Positions 45,458 to 54,461 of a DNA stretch of 64,000 bases are shown here, piece by piece. A program made the position numbers and the translations under genes. The notes under the pieces are model-generated. The model ran no database searches. It worked only from the letters and a program-made list of their open reading frames with translations, and had not been told where the DNA came from. The stretch covers positions 1-64,000 of the forward strand of contig NZ_CP014234.1 of assembly GCF_001553955.1 (NCBI RefSeq), read 5' to 3'. Each line of letters opens with the position of its first letter. Position 1 is the stretch's first letter. This DNA comes from Moraxella osloensis (GTDB lineage Bacteria; Pseudomonadota; Gammaproteobacteria; Pseudomonadales; Moraxellaceae).

Positions 45458-45982
45458 ATGATTCATGTGGTATTAGTTGAACCCAAGATGCCAAGCAACA
45501 CAGGCAATACTATTCGGTTATGCGCCAATACGGGCGCAACGCTACATTTGGTTGAGCCACTAGGGTTTGAGTTAGAAGATAAAAAATTACGCCGAGCAGG
45601 GCTCGATTATCATGAGTGGGCAAATGTCAAAGTACATGCCAATTGGCAGGATGCACAGGACAGTCTAAGCCAAAGTGGGGTACAAAGAATTGTTGCTTTG
45701 ACCACCAAGCTTAGCAAACCTTTATATGATGAAGATTTTACGCAAGTGGCAAATATCGCTTTGGTATTTGGGTCAGAGACAGCCGGATTACCCGAGCCAA
45801 TTCGCGCGGCAATTGGGCAAGACAACTGGCTACGTTTGCCTATGTTGCCGACCTCTCGCAGTTTGAATTTATCTAACAGCGTGGCAATTACATTATTTGA
45901 AGTTTGGCGTCAGCAGGGGTTTGGCGGTGATACTGGTCACAGTATCGGTTATGACAATCTCGTCCCTTATGACCCAAAATAA
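45458..45982 (+). CDS. trmL: tRNA (cytidine/uridine-2'-O-)-methyltransferase TrmL
   Basis: A small SPOUT methyltransferase (174 residues) that 2'-O-methylates the wobble nucleotide 34 of some leucine tRNAs. Motifs: EPKMPSNTGNTIRLCANTGA near the start, LVFGSETAGLPEPI and the knot LPMLPTSRSLNLSNSVAI near the C-terminus. The open frame begins at a TTG 18 bp upstream, but AAGGA lies exactly 7 nt before the ATG at 45458. It is convergent with tusE, 9 bp apart. Both this and the tus genes act on the tRNA wobble position. Confidence 0.93.
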   Translation: MIHVVLVEPKMPSNTGNTIRLCANTGATLHLVEPLGFELEDKKLRRAGLDYHEWANVKVHANWQDAQDSLSQSGVQRIVALTTKLSKPLYDEDFTQVANIALVFGSETAGLPEPIRAAIGQDNWLRLPMLPTSRSLNLSNSVAITLFEVWRQQGFGGDTGHSIGYDNLVPYDPK

Positions 45983-45991
45983 TCTCAAAAT

Positions 45992-46342
45992 TTATAAGCA
46001 ATTTGCAGGTTTTGGCAACCCTGCAATGCGGTTGACATGACGCGCGACGAGACCCGTGTTAAACATGGCTTGCAGTTTGGTGTTATCAATTGCCAATGAG
46101 GGCAATTGCTTGGATAAAAACTTGATTAAAGGACGGGTCGTCGGTGGATGGCTGTATAAATCATAATATTGACGTACCGCGTCTATGATTTGATAGTGCT
46201 CAGGGGTTAACGTGACATCCAGCGTGTTCGCCAATTGTTGCGCGATATCTGGTGTCCAGGTTTGATGAGCTATCAAATGACCGTCTTGGTCAAGGGCGGC
46301 TTGGTCAAGGGCGGCTTGGTCAAGTTCGGGAAGTTGGGTCAT
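45992..46342 (-). CDS. tusE: Sulfur-relay protein TusE (DsrC family)
   Basis: A 116-residue sulfur carrier that accepts persulfide from TusD and passes it to MnmA for 2-thiouridine at tRNA wobble U34. The C-terminal arm RIAGLPKPANCL has the conserved penultimate cysteine at residue 115. The body (TWTPDIAQQLANTLDVTLTP, HPPTTRPLIKFL) matches DsrC/TusE. Residues 6-19 are a repeat (DQAALDQAALDQDG) caused by a 15-bp tandem repeat in the DNA, giving a slightly longer N-terminus than usual. It is the last gene of tusD-tusC-tusE, 5 bp after tusC. Confidence 0.9.
   Translation of the reverse strand: MTQLPELDQAALDQAALDQDGHLIAHQTWTPDIAQQLANTLDVTLTPEHYQIIDAVRQYYDLYSHPPTTRPLIKFLSKQLPSLAIDNTKLQAMFNTGLVARHVNRIAGLPKPANCL
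46285..46329. repeat. 15-bp tandem repeat within tusE
   Basis: CTTGGTCAAGGGCGG occurs twice perfectly and a third time with two changes. The period is a multiple of three, so copy changes lengthen or shorten the TusE N-terminus without a frameshift. Confidence 0.85.
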
Positions 46343-46347
46343 AGTAT

Positions 46348-46680
46348 TTATAAGTCAAAAGTGGTATCAAAATTAGGCGCTGTGGTGGGCTGTAGGGTGA
46401 TTTGAGCACACCAATCAAAGTCTGCTGATTGGTTTGCTTGCCATGCTTTGAATCTATCAAAATCCGCTAGTGCCAGCCAAGCCGGCGGCATATCATACAT
46501 ATCAAGGGATGCTAGCATATGGGCAAGCTTGCCCGTGGGCGCATCAAGTAGTAAGTTTAGCATGCCATCACCGATAGTCAGCTGAATTTGGTGGTCAAAC
46601 GCCGCCAGCGCAAACGCCATTGATAAGGCTTCATAACAAAGCAAAAACGTGTCAGCGTAAATATTAATGACAATTTTCAT
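46348..46680 (-). CDS. tusC: TusC-like sulfur-relay subunit (DsrF family)
   Basis: A 110-residue protein weakly but plausibly related to TusC. It starts with a beta strand (MKIVINIYADTF), then a helix (ALSMAFALAAFD), IQLTIGDGMLNLLLD, and a later LASLDMYDM segment that matches LKLLGLYDI of E. coli TusC. No catalytic cysteine is expected in TusC. The assignment rests heavily on its position between tusD (30 bp) and tusE (5 bp). No tusB-like frame is found in the operon. Confidence 0.7.
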   Translation of the reverse strand: MKIVINIYADTFLLCYEALSMAFALAAFDHQIQLTIGDGMLNLLLDAPTGKLAHMLASLDMYDMPPAWLALADFDRFKAWQANQSADFDWCAQITLQPTTAPNFDTTFDL

Positions 46681-46710
46681 AGTAAACCGCTATCGCTAAA
46701 CCCATCCCAA

Positions 46711-47187
46711 TTAAAACTGATAAACCGTTTTTGCCCTGTGCAGATGCATGGCTAATTCACCCAAACCGACTAATTCAAAGCCATCTGCCAAATTGTCACC
46801 TTGTAGCTGATGTCTAGTTGCATTGTCAGCATCTGTCACCCCGCGAGCCAAAGCGGCACTCACACACACTTGAATGGTTATATCATGACTCATAGCAAAG
46901 TGTTGCCAATTTTTTGCCATATTTTCGATATCCTCTGGCAGCCAAATTAATCGGTTGGCAAGCATCACCGCATCACTATATAAGAAAATTTTAAAATCGG
47001 TAGTAGTTAACGAGTTTTGCTCAACGGTTGTTTTACTATCGTTTGCACATAGCGATTGGGCGCATTCAAGCGCTCGTTTGGTAAGCGGATGACTAGGCGC
47101 GTGTGTCATCAGCATCACAATCGGTGTATCGAGCGTCGAAGTATTGGGCATAGCGATATTATTCGATGTAGTTATCAAATCAGTCAT
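46711..47187 (-). CDS. tusD: Sulfur-transfer protein TusD (DsrE family)
   Basis: A 158-residue DsrE-fold protein, the catalytic member of the TusBCD complex that takes sulfur from TusA and hands it to TusE. The active cysteine is in VCVSAALARGVTD at about residue 108. The core IVMLMTHAPSHPLTKRALEC and KIFLYSDAVMLANRL fit the fold. It has about 20 extra residues at the N-terminus. It is the first gene of tusD-tusC-tusE. Confidence 0.85.
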   Translation of the reverse strand: MTDLITTSNNIAMPNTSTLDTPIVMLMTHAPSHPLTKRALECAQSLCANDSKTTVEQNSLTTTDFKIFLYSDAVMLANRLIWLPEDIENMAKNWQHFAMSHDITIQVCVSAALARGVTDADNATRHQLQGDNLADGFELVGLGELAMHLHRAKTVYQF

Positions 47188-47455
47188 TTAACCATCTATA
47201 AGGCATTAATCTATAAAACTGCAATCTGCCCGCTATTTTAGCAAAATCGACCCCTATTTGCGATACTTGTAATAGCTGCGATAGTTGCGATACTTGTAAT
47301 AGCTGCGATGCAATTGTCATCAAACTGTTATCAAATTGACATGAGGTTGTCAATGGCGGCTTATAAGCTTAACCCATACAAAGGATTGATTTAATTTACC
47401 GAAACGGCTTTTGGAGTCAAATAAAGCAGTCGGTTGTAATGGTTGATAACATACT
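47188..47455. other. Spacer with a 27-bp tandem repeat
   Basis: This is the divergent region between tusD and the glycosyltransferase gene. TTGCGATACTTGTAATAGCT begins a 27-bp unit at 47258-47284 that is repeated almost completely at 47285-47310. No gene is seen. Confidence 0.7.
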
Positions 47456-48976
47456 ATGAGTGACAACACTGTAAACACTAATTTGTACCAGGCTTCGTCT
47501 GACAATAAGACGACGTCAGCCAATCACGAGAGCCCCTCCACTCAAGTTGCAGGTACGCCTTTTTATGACAATAGACCATCATTGCATATCGCTTTGGTGA
47601 CTGAAACTTGGTTGCCTGATATCAATGGGGTAGCCTCAAGCGTTTATCAAATCATGCGCGAACTCAAATCGATGGGTCATCGCATCACTTTGATTCGCCC
47701 CAAACAAAGCGATGAAGCCGAACAACATACCCTAACGACAGGGCTTAACACTGCAGCTGTTACCACTGATTTGCAAGTGCCAAGTTTGCCCATTCCTTAT
47801 TACCCGCATCTGCGCATGGGGCTACCGTGTTACCGATTTTTAACCAAGCAGCTGCGCAAGCTTCGTCCTGATATCGTTCATATCGTGACGGAAGGTCCTT
47901 TGGGACTTGCGGCGTTGATTGCTAGCAAACAGCAAAGAATTAAAGTCTCTTCAGGTTATCACACCGCGTTTCATGATTTTAGCCGATATTTTGGCTGGAA
48001 AGTTGTCTCAGTGCCTCTGCTTGCGTATATGAAGCGTTTTCACAACCAGTGCAATGCCACGTGTATTCCAAGCCAGACCACCCAACACCAGCTGGCTGAA
48101 TTTGGTTTCAAGCATTTGTACCAAGTCGGTCGTGGCGTCGATACAGCGCGCTATGCACCGAGCAAACGTAGTCAAGCATTACGGCAAAGTTGGGGCGTGG
48201 GCGAGGGTACCACAGTGTTAATGTGTGTGAGCCGTGTTTCCCCTGAAAAAGGTATGGATACCGTCATTAAAAGCTTCAAAGCGCTACAATTACAGCAGCT
48301 GCATCGTCATGTCAAATTAGTGATTGTCGGTGATGGACCATACAAAGAAGCGCTGGTTAAACGGCATGCCAATGATACCAGCATTATTTTTGCAGGCTTT
48401 AAAACAGGCGAGGCGCTGGCAAGTTATTATGCCAGTGCCGACGCGTTTGTTTTTGCAAGCCAAGTGGAAACGTTCGGTAATGTCGTCACCGAAGCGATGG
48501 CATCGGGTTTGCCAATTTTTGCCTATCATGATGCGGCTGCGGCGCTGTTGGTGGATGATAGTTGTGGTAAAACCGTACCGCTTGGGCAAGAACAACGCTT
48601 TGTAGAGATGATTAGTGAATTGCCCAAACAACAACAGCTTGATCAGATGCGCCTAGCTGCAAGGCACAAGGTGGCCGCTTTTTCTTGGCAAAAACCTGCC
48701 CAAGAAATGTTGACCATGTTTTATGAAGTGCTATCAATCCAGACCAATACCCTAACAGCTAGCCCAGTGACACCAACTATTTTGTCTTCTCAATCAATAA
48801 CTCAACATCCGCTAGCGGATTCGACAATCGCCCCCACACCTGAGTCAGTTCACCCGACTGTCGTGGCAAAAAACCACCCACGATATAGTCATTCTCCCCA
48901 AAATAGCCACTCAACCCAAAATAGTCACCCAACCCAAAGACCCGCTGAATCTGCTGCGTTTTTTTCCAAAACGTGA
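47456..48976 (+). CDS. GT4-family glycosyltransferase
   Basis: A 506-residue GT-B glycosyltransferase resembling MgtA-like enzymes that add sugars to diacylglycerol or other lipids. The N-terminal acceptor domain starts at about 42 (IALVTETWLPDINGVASSVY), and the donor domain carries VSRVSPEKGMDTVI, IVGDGP and the E-x7-E segment (SQVETFGNVVTEAMASGLP). A 40-residue low-complexity head and a roughly 75-residue tail with SHSPQNSHSTQNSHPTQ repeats are additions, probably disordered. There is no membrane segment. A PAP2 phosphatase gene follows after 31 bp, suggesting a joint role in glycolipid or phospholipid modification. Confidence 0.88.
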   Translation: MSDNTVNTNLYQASSDNKTTSANHESPSTQVAGTPFYDNRPSLHIALVTETWLPDINGVASSVYQIMRELKSMGHRITLIRPKQSDEAEQHTLTTGLNTAAVTTDLQVPSLPIPYYPHLRMGLPCYRFLTKQLRKLRPDIVHIVTEGPLGLAALIASKQQRIKVSSGYHTAFHDFSRYFGWKVVSVPLLAYMKRFHNQCNATCIPSQTTQHQLAEFGFKHLYQVGRGVDTARYAPSKRSQALRQSWGVGEGTTVLMCVSRVSPEKGMDTVIKSFKALQLQQLHRHVKLVIVGDGPYKEALVKRHANDTSIIFAGFKTGEALASYYASADAFVFASQVETFGNVVTEAMASGLPIFAYHDAAAALLVDDSCGKTVPLGQEQRFVEMISELPKQQQLDQMRLAARHKVAAFSWQKPAQEMLTMFYEVLSIQTNTLTASPVTPTILSSQSITQHPLADSTIAPTPESVHPTVVAKNHPRYSHSPQNSHSTQNSHPTQRPAESAAFFSKT

Positions 48977-49007
48977 TGTTCAACTAGGCAAAAAAAAGGA
49001 TGGCGCC

Positions 49008-49697
49008 ATGAATCAACCCATAAAAAATCCCAATCTGTCACTTGCCAATTCAGAATTCACCTGTACCTCTGCTAGCCCTGTCGAAAACTTACCCAATTTA
49101 ATGCGCAATTATTATCAGTTTTTGCACAGTAAACCTAAACTACATCATTTGCAAAAGCGCGTGCTGCAATGGGACACCCGCTTATGTTTACGGGTAAATT
49201 TGCTGTCACAATTGAAGTTTTTTGCCCAGTTCTTCAAAACCATCAGCCGCTTAGGCGATGGTTGGTTTTGGGCAGTATCGACGGTAGTGATGTTAGTAGC
49301 GTTACTATCGCAAGGACTGGTCGCTAGTATCGTTGCTATGAAAGTGTGTGCGGTGTTACTCAGCAGTTTTTGTGGTTACTTGCTGTATAAGTATTTAAAA
49401 GTGCATACAGTACGTCCACGCCCTTACCAAGTACACCAGACCATTACTTTAGGCGAACGGCCTTTAGATGTATTTAGTTTTCCATCGGGGCATACACTGC
49501 AAGCGGTATTGTTTACCACCATGATAGGGCATCAAGTGCCGATGATGTTATGGGTATTGCTACCATTTACGATGCTGGTGGCATTATCGCGCTTGGTATT
49601 GGGGTTACATTATCCCACCGATGTGTTGGTGGGGGCGGGCATTGGTGCAACATTTGCGACCATCGGTAGCAAAGTGAGTGATTACTTGGTTGCGTAA
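49008..49697 (+). CDS. PAP2-family membrane phosphatase
   Basis: A 229-residue inner-membrane phosphatase with about five membrane helices. The three acid-phosphatase motifs are present: KVHTVRPRP (K-x6-RP), FPSGHTLQA (PSGH) and SRLVLGLHYPTDVLVG (SR-x5-H-x3-D). It could dephosphorylate phosphatidic acid, phosphatidylglycerol phosphate or undecaprenyl pyrophosphate. AAGGA lies upstream of the ATG. Coupling to the GT4 gene suggests it supplies or recycles the lipid acceptor. Confidence 0.9.
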   Translation: MNQPIKNPNLSLANSEFTCTSASPVENLPNLMRNYYQFLHSKPKLHHLQKRVLQWDTRLCLRVNLLSQLKFFAQFFKTISRLGDGWFWAVSTVVMLVALLSQGLVASIVAMKVCAVLLSSFCGYLLYKYLKVHTVRPRPYQVHQTITLGERPLDVFSFPSGHTLQAVLFTTMIGHQVPMMLWVLLPFTMLVALSRLVLGLHYPTDVLVGAGIGATFATIGSKVSDYLVA

Positions 49698-49730
49698 AGG
49701 ATGTTGCCAAATAATGAAATCGCTAACTAT

Positions 49731-49862
49731 TAAGGCAATGGAAAGCCAAACTGCGCACACATCGTTAACCAATCTGTATCCACAGGTGCCGTGATATCAA
49801 CACGCTGATTGTCAGTCAGTCTATTAAAAGCCAAGGTATGGGCACCCAAAAGCCACAGACAT
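49731..49862 (-). pseudogene. Truncated C-terminus of an RluA-type pseudouridine synthase
   Basis: About 43 codons in one minus frame read LWLLGAHTLAFNRLT, then RVDITAPVDTDW, and end CAQFGFPLP before a TAA. From memory this fits the last strand and helix of RluA/TruC-type pseudouridine synthases (HAhxLxF...hxAPhxxDW). The rest of the gene is missing; the permease terminator begins immediately upstream. It looks like what remained after a deletion or rearrangement. Confidence 0.4.
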
Positions 49863-49891
49863 AAAAAAGGTCAGAATCGTATCTGACCTTT
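49863..49891 (-). terminator. Terminator of the APC permease gene
   Basis: AAAGGTCAGA and TCTGACCTTT enclose a 6-nt loop. On the minus strand a T-run follows. Confidence 0.9.
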
Positions 49892-49906
49892 TCACCACCT
49901 TAACCA

Positions 49907-51295
49907 TTATTCATGTTCGTTGTGCATCGGTGGGTGACGCTTAAAACCACCGGTTTTAAATGCCAAGTAGATGATACCGATTACTGCCCAGCCTAAGCCC
50001 ATTTTGATGGCGATAGGATCACTTTCTTTCCACATCAGCGCCACACTGATAAAGCCTAAGAGCGGCACAATCAAATACATAAATAAATCATACGCGCTGT
50101 GGTAGCGTTTTTCACGGATGATGTAGGTTGCAATCACAGATAAATTAACAAAACTAAACGCCGTCAACGCCCCAAAACTAATCAAATGCGCGATGACATC
50201 AAACTCAATAAAACCCGCGGTTAACGCAATCATACCCGCGATATAGATATTGTAGGTTGGGGTCAAGTATTTTGGATGAATATGACCAAAAATACGTTTA
50301 TTAATGACCCCATCACGCCCCATTACATACATCAAACGAGAGACACCGGCATGCGCAGAAATACCTGACGCCATCACCGTGACAATTGCAAAGCCCAATA
50401 CAGCGGCTTGAAACGCAGAACCACCCACCAACATTAAAATATCTGGCTGGGTAGCAGCCACATCTGGGAAATATTTGTCAGGGGTTTGTGGGAAGTAAAT
50501 CTGCATAAAGTAAGTGCTAATGATAAACACAATACCTGCAATCAAGGCGGTCAAGAAAATTGCTTTTGGGAGGGTTTTTTGCACATCTTTGGTTTCTTCT
50601 GCCAATGAGCTGAGTGAGTCAAAGCCTGTGAAAGAGAAACATAAAATCGTTGCACCACTGATAAGTGCCGTCATGTTGGCCATATCACTCCAAAACGGCT
50701 TTAAGCTCCATAATTGGTAAGCTGCATCATTGATAGTGCCATCCGCATTGGTGCCCGCCATCAATTTGCTATACACCAACCACGTAAATACACCGATAAT
50801 CAATAGCTGAATAAACACAATCCAACTATTAAAATAAGCCACGACTTTGGAGCCATGCACATTAATCCAGGTCATAAATCCCGTCAGAATAAATACCCAA
50901 ATCCATTTGTTGACATCAGGGAACAGCGCTTCAAGATAAATCACCGCTAGGATAATATTCACCAAAGGTGACAATAAATAATCCAACCAAGAAGACCAAC
51001 CCACCATAAACCCGACATTGGGATGAATCGATTTTTGCGCATAGGTATATGCCGAACCTGCTGAAGGATAACGACGAATCATGCTACCGTAACTTAGCGA
51101 GGTAAGCAAAATAGCAATCAATGCAATAATATAAGATGTTGGAACGTGCTGATGACTGGCTTCAGAAACCAAGCCAAAGGTATCAAATACGGTCATGGGC
51201 TGAATATACGCCAAACCAATAATGATAATGTGCCAAAGGGCTAAATGACGTTGCAATTTAGCGGGCGAATTAGTCGCAGTGGGGGTATTGTTCAA
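49907..51295 (-). CDS. APC-superfamily amino-acid/polyamine permease
   Basis: A 462-residue inner-membrane transporter with about 12 helices, similar in type to the putrescine importer PuuP and related APC permeases. Visible landmarks: IIIIGLAYIQPMTVFDTFG in helix 1, RRYPSAGSAYTYAQ, and SFTGFDSLSSLAEETKDVQK in helix 6 and the following loop, the segment that often binds substrate. The start is a TTG with AAGG 5 nt upstream (after AGGAG); no downstream Met precedes helix 1. The substrate cannot be fixed from sequence. Confidence 0.88.
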   Translation of the reverse strand: MNNTPTATNSPAKLQRHLALWHIIIIGLAYIQPMTVFDTFGLVSEASHQHVPTSYIIALIAILLTSLSYGSMIRRYPSAGSAYTYAQKSIHPNVGFMVGWSSWLDYLLSPLVNIILAVIYLEALFPDVNKWIWVFILTGFMTWINVHGSKVVAYFNSWIVFIQLLIIGVFTWLVYSKLMAGTNADGTINDAAYQLWSLKPFWSDMANMTALISGATILCFSFTGFDSLSSLAEETKDVQKTLPKAIFLTALIAGIVFIISTYFMQIYFPQTPDKYFPDVAATQPDILMLVGGSAFQAAVLGFAIVTVMASGISAHAGVSRLMYVMGRDGVINKRIFGHIHPKYLTPTYNIYIAGMIALTAGFIEFDVIAHLISFGALTAFSFVNLSVIATYIIREKRYHSAYDLFMYLIVPLLGFISVALMWKESDPIAIKMGLGWAVIGIIYLAFKTGGFKRHPPMHNEHE

Positions 51296-51469
51296 AGCTA
51301 CCTTTCTCCTATACCCAGTGGTGTTAAAAACAGTCAGCTGTCAAAAGACAAATGGGCGCTGTTTTTAGCCAGTTGAGAGTAGATTAATGCAGAGCATTTA
51401 ATCCATGAAAAAAAATAGCCTATTATAAACAAAATCTAAGAATAAACTATTAACAATTAAAAAATCCTG

Positions 51470-51508
51470 TTAAAAAAATCATGCATCGTTTGTTTTATGC
51501 ATGATTTT
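51470..51508 (-). terminator. Terminator of the Smr-domain gene
   Basis: The perfect 12-bp arms AAAATCATGCAT and ATGCATGATTTT are followed, on the minus strand, by a T-run. Confidence 0.9.
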
Positions 51509-51546
51509 ATAAAATTTAACCTATAGTCAAAATAGCCGTACAATGG

Positions 51547-52272
51547 TTATTGGTCGCGATTGGCTTTTTCACGTTTTTTGAGTAACACCAACACTGCACC
51601 ATTGCCACCTTGCGCCGCAGGGGCTGAGCAAAAAGCAAGCACTTCAGGAATCTGACGCAACCAACCATTCACGCAGGTTTTTAAGATACTATCAATGCCT
51701 TTACCATGAATGATTTTCACGCAATTTTCATTGTTTTTTTGAGCCTGCAAAATCAACTGACTCATGGCTTCACGCGACTCTTCAATGGTGGCACCGTGTA
51801 AATCTACGGCATCATACCAGCGAATCTTGCCTTGTTTGAGCTCATTAAACACTTTGTTTTGTAGCGTTGCGGTTTTATAACTTAAATAAGCATCGCCAGA
51901 GACGGGGTTGAGCAGCGCTTGCATATCAGACAATACATGCCCGCTATCATCGTCACCACCGACTGCCGCCGCGCGTTTGGCTAGCGTCGTCGCATCAAGC
52001 TTATTGCCAGCGTTGTTTTTATCCGCCAAGTTTTTATCTTTGATTGGCTGCACGCCTGACATGGCTTGCACAAATAGCAATTTATCATCATCAAGATGTT
52101 CGCTATTATATTTTTTAACTTGTTTGGCGACTTGTTGCTTGCTCAATAAGCCCACGGTTTCAGTCGGTTTGCCGTTTTCATCGGCCTCTTTGGTTTGGCT
52201 GCGACCTTTACCCAGTTCGGTTTTAAGCTGCTTTAACTGGTCTTGCATTTCTTTAGAAAATAAATTTGCCAT
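51547..52272 (-). CDS. Smr-domain protein
   Basis: A 241-residue protein with a polar, helical N-terminal half and a C-terminal Smr domain (about 150-232). DLHGATIEESREAM, CVKIIHGKGIDS and GGNGAVLVLLKKR are the three family motifs. Stand-alone Smr proteins (SmrA/SmrB type) bind or nick nucleic acids; SmrB in E. coli cleaves mRNA at collided ribosomes. Which of these applies here is not clear. It lies downstream of trpC but behind a terminator. Confidence 0.88.
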   Translation of the reverse strand: MANLFSKEMQDQLKQLKTELGKGRSQTKEADENGKPTETVGLLSKQQVAKQVKKYNSEHLDDDKLLFVQAMSGVQPIKDKNLADKNNAGNKLDATTLAKRAAAVGGDDDSGHVLSDMQALLNPVSGDAYLSYKTATLQNKVFNELKQGKIRWYDAVDLHGATIEESREAMSQLILQAQKNNENCVKIIHGKGIDSILKTCVNGWLRQIPEVLAFCSAPAAQGGNGAVLVLLKKREKANRDQ

Positions 52273-52297
52273 ACAATAACTCTATCAATCGCTATAA

Positions 52298-52327
52298 AAA
52301 ATAGGGCGTTTATCGATGAAACGCCCT
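52298..52327 (-). terminator. Terminator of the trpGDC unit
   Basis: AGGGCGTTT and AAACGCCCT enclose a 7-nt loop. The minus-strand T-run follows. Confidence 0.88.
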
Positions 52328-52353
52328 AACATCAATTATTTAACTTGGCTATT

Positions 52354-53175
52354 TTACGCATTTTGTTGCGATTGTGCCAATAACTTTGCTAATGCCGCGC
52401 CGGCATCGCCTGTTTTCATAAACTGCTCACCAATCAAAAACGCATGGATGTCATTGCCCAGCATCAATTTTACATCCTCTGCCGAATGAATCCCGCTTTC
52501 TGTCACCAATAAGCTATCTTGTGGAAACAGTGTTTTTAGCCGTAGGGTAGTGTCCAAACTCACATCAAAGTTATGTAGGTTGCGATTGTTAACGCCATAC
52601 ACGTTTTGACGATGGGCGGGCAAGCGTAACGCGCGTTCCACTTCTATCTCGTCATGGCACTCAATGAGTACACTCATGCCAAGTTTTAACGCCAATTCGT
52701 GCAGTTCAGCGACTTGGGCATCTGATAAACACGCCATAATCAGCAAAATACAATCTGCCCCAAGCGCACGTGATTGCAAAATGTGATACGGCTCAATCAT
52801 GAAATCTTTGCGTAGCACAGGTAGGCTTACCGCTTGGCGCACTTGCAATAAATACGCATCCGAGCCTTGGAAATAGTCGGTATCCGTCAATACCGATAAA
52901 CAAGCGGCACCCGCTTGTTCATAGCCGACTGCGGTGGCGACAGCATCGAAATTAGGGGCAATGATGCCTTTGGATGGTGAGGCTTTTTTGACTTCTGCAA
53001 TGACACGGATACCCGCTTTGCGCAAACTGCCGGCAAAATCACGGATGTCATCGCGGTTCGTTGCGGCAATTTGCTCAAGGTCGTGCCAAGATTGTTGTTG
53101 TTTGGCTCTGACCAGTTCTTGACGTTTGGTGTCGATAATTTTTTGTAATACCGAGGGGACTGCTTGATGAGGCAT
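52354..53175 (-). CDS. trpC: Indole-3-glycerol phosphate synthase
   Basis: A 273-residue TIM-barrel enzyme closing the indole ring in tryptophan synthesis. Signatures: VIAEVKKASPSKGII (catalytic lysines), LSVLTDTDYFQGS, PVLRKDFMIEPYHI, YGVNNRNLHNF and LLVTESGI. It is monofunctional, with no TrpF fusion. It starts 15 bp after trpD and ends in a clear terminator, so it is the last gene of trpG-trpD-trpC. Confidence 0.95.
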   Translation of the reverse strand: MPHQAVPSVLQKIIDTKRQELVRAKQQQSWHDLEQIAATNRDDIRDFAGSLRKAGIRVIAEVKKASPSKGIIAPNFDAVATAVGYEQAGAACLSVLTDTDYFQGSDAYLLQVRQAVSLPVLRKDFMIEPYHILQSRALGADCILLIMACLSDAQVAELHELALKLGMSVLIECHDEIEVERALRLPAHRQNVYGVNNRNLHNFDVSLDTTLRLKTLFPQDSLLVTESGIHSAEDVKLMLGNDIHAFLIGEQFMKTGDAGAALAKLLAQSQQNA

Positions 53176-53190
53176 GGTTTTTCCAAAAAT

Positions 53191-54321
53191 TTAATGAGAG
53201 GTGAATTGCTGAGTAAAGCTTGCTAATGCTGCCATTTTTTGCAAGGCTTTGCCACTACTGATGATATCTTGTGCCATGGCTACGCCTTGTTTTATGGTAT
53301 CTGCTTTACCTGCCACATAGATGGTCGCACCGGCGTTTAAGGCAATCATATCTGCTGCTTTTTTGGCGATGGGGGTTTTATTGGGATTGTTAGCGAGTGC
53401 TTCGCGGATGAGGGCTAGGCTTTGGCTTGGACTGTCAATGATTAAGCCTTTAAGCGTTTGCGATTCGATACCAACATCTTCAGGTTCAATATCATACACG
53501 CTGACTTTGCCGTTTTTAAGTTCAGCTACGTGGGTATAAGTCGCCAGTGAGATTTCATCAAGGTTATCCACTGAGCCGACGACTAGCACATGCTCCGCGC
53601 CAAGGTTTTTAAACACATTGGCAAGCGGTTCGCACAGCGAAGGATTAAATACCCCAATCATGGCATTTTTGACGCCTGCAGGGTTGGTCAAAGGCCCCAA
53701 AATATTAAACACCGTGCGCGTTTTTAGGGTGCGGCGAATGGGCATCGCATGTTTCATTGCCACATGGTGATTGGGCGCAAACAAAAAACCAATACCATGG
53801 GTTTTAATCGACTGGGTAATCTGCTCGGTATTTAACGCCAAATTGATACCTGCTTGCTGCAGCAAATCGGAACTGCCCGATTTGCCGGAAACGCCGCCAT
53901 TACCATGCTTGGCGACATGGCAGCCAGCAACCGCTGCAACCATGGTAGCGGCGGTAGATACATTAAACAAATTTGCGCCATCGCCCCCCGTACCCACAAT
54001 ATCGACGACATGGGGTACATCCGACAAATCCACTTTAATCGCCAGCTCCCGCATCACTTGGGCGGCGGCGGTGATTTCTTCGATGCTTTCACCTTTCATT
54101 CGCAGCGCGGTGAGCAGCGCGCCCATCATGGCATCGGGGCATTGACCTTGCATGATGGCTAGCATGACGCCGCGCATTTCTGCATAGGTTAGGTCAATGG
54201 TATTGATGGCGCGATCCAGCGCAGTGGTAAGTAGTAGTTGGGTTTGCTCTGGCGTTAACGGTTGGTTGTTTTCTATCGCCGTGGTAATGTCACCAAGATA
54301 AGGCGTTACAGTATGGGTCAT
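53191..54321 (-). CDS. trpD: Anthranilate phosphoribosyltransferase
   Basis: A 376-residue enzyme joining anthranilate to PRPP. The glycine-rich PRPP loop DIVGTGGDGANLFNVST and the KHGNGGVSGKSGSSDLLQ segment are complete, and GPLTNPAGVKNAMIGV matches the family. It is monofunctional (not fused to TrpG), slightly longer than usual, with about 20 extra residues before the first conserved helix. A 140-bp gap with 13-bp tandem repeats separates it from trpG. Confidence 0.95.
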   Translation of the reverse strand: MTHTVTPYLGDITTAIENNQPLTPEQTQLLLTTALDRAINTIDLTYAEMRGVMLAIMQGQCPDAMMGALLTALRMKGESIEEITAAAQVMRELAIKVDLSDVPHVVDIVGTGGDGANLFNVSTAATMVAAVAGCHVAKHGNGGVSGKSGSSDLLQQAGINLALNTEQITQSIKTHGIGFLFAPNHHVAMKHAMPIRRTLKTRTVFNILGPLTNPAGVKNAMIGVFNPSLCEPLANVFKNLGAEHVLVVGSVDNLDEISLATYTHVAELKNGKVSVYDIEPEDVGIESQTLKGLIIDSPSQSLALIREALANNPNKTPIAKKAADMIALNAGATIYVAGKADTIKQGVAMAQDIISSGKALQKMAALASFTQQFTSH

Positions 54322-54383
54322 GTCAGTCTCGTATGAGTTTTATGGCTTAGACTTGATATATCATTGTACTAGTATACTATAAC

Positions 54384-54435
54384 AAAGCCAAACTTTAAAG
54401 CCAAACTTTAAAGCCAAGCATTAAAGCCAAGCTTT
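54384..54435. repeat. 13-bp tandem repeat between trpD and trpG
   Basis: Four units: AAAGCCAAACTTT twice, then AAAGCCAAGCATT and AAAGCCAAGCTTT. They lie in the mRNA between trpG and trpD, upstream of the trpD ribosome site, where copy number could alter spacing or folding. Confidence 0.85.
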
Positions 54436-54461
54436 AACCTGCAAAAATCAATTACCCCAGT

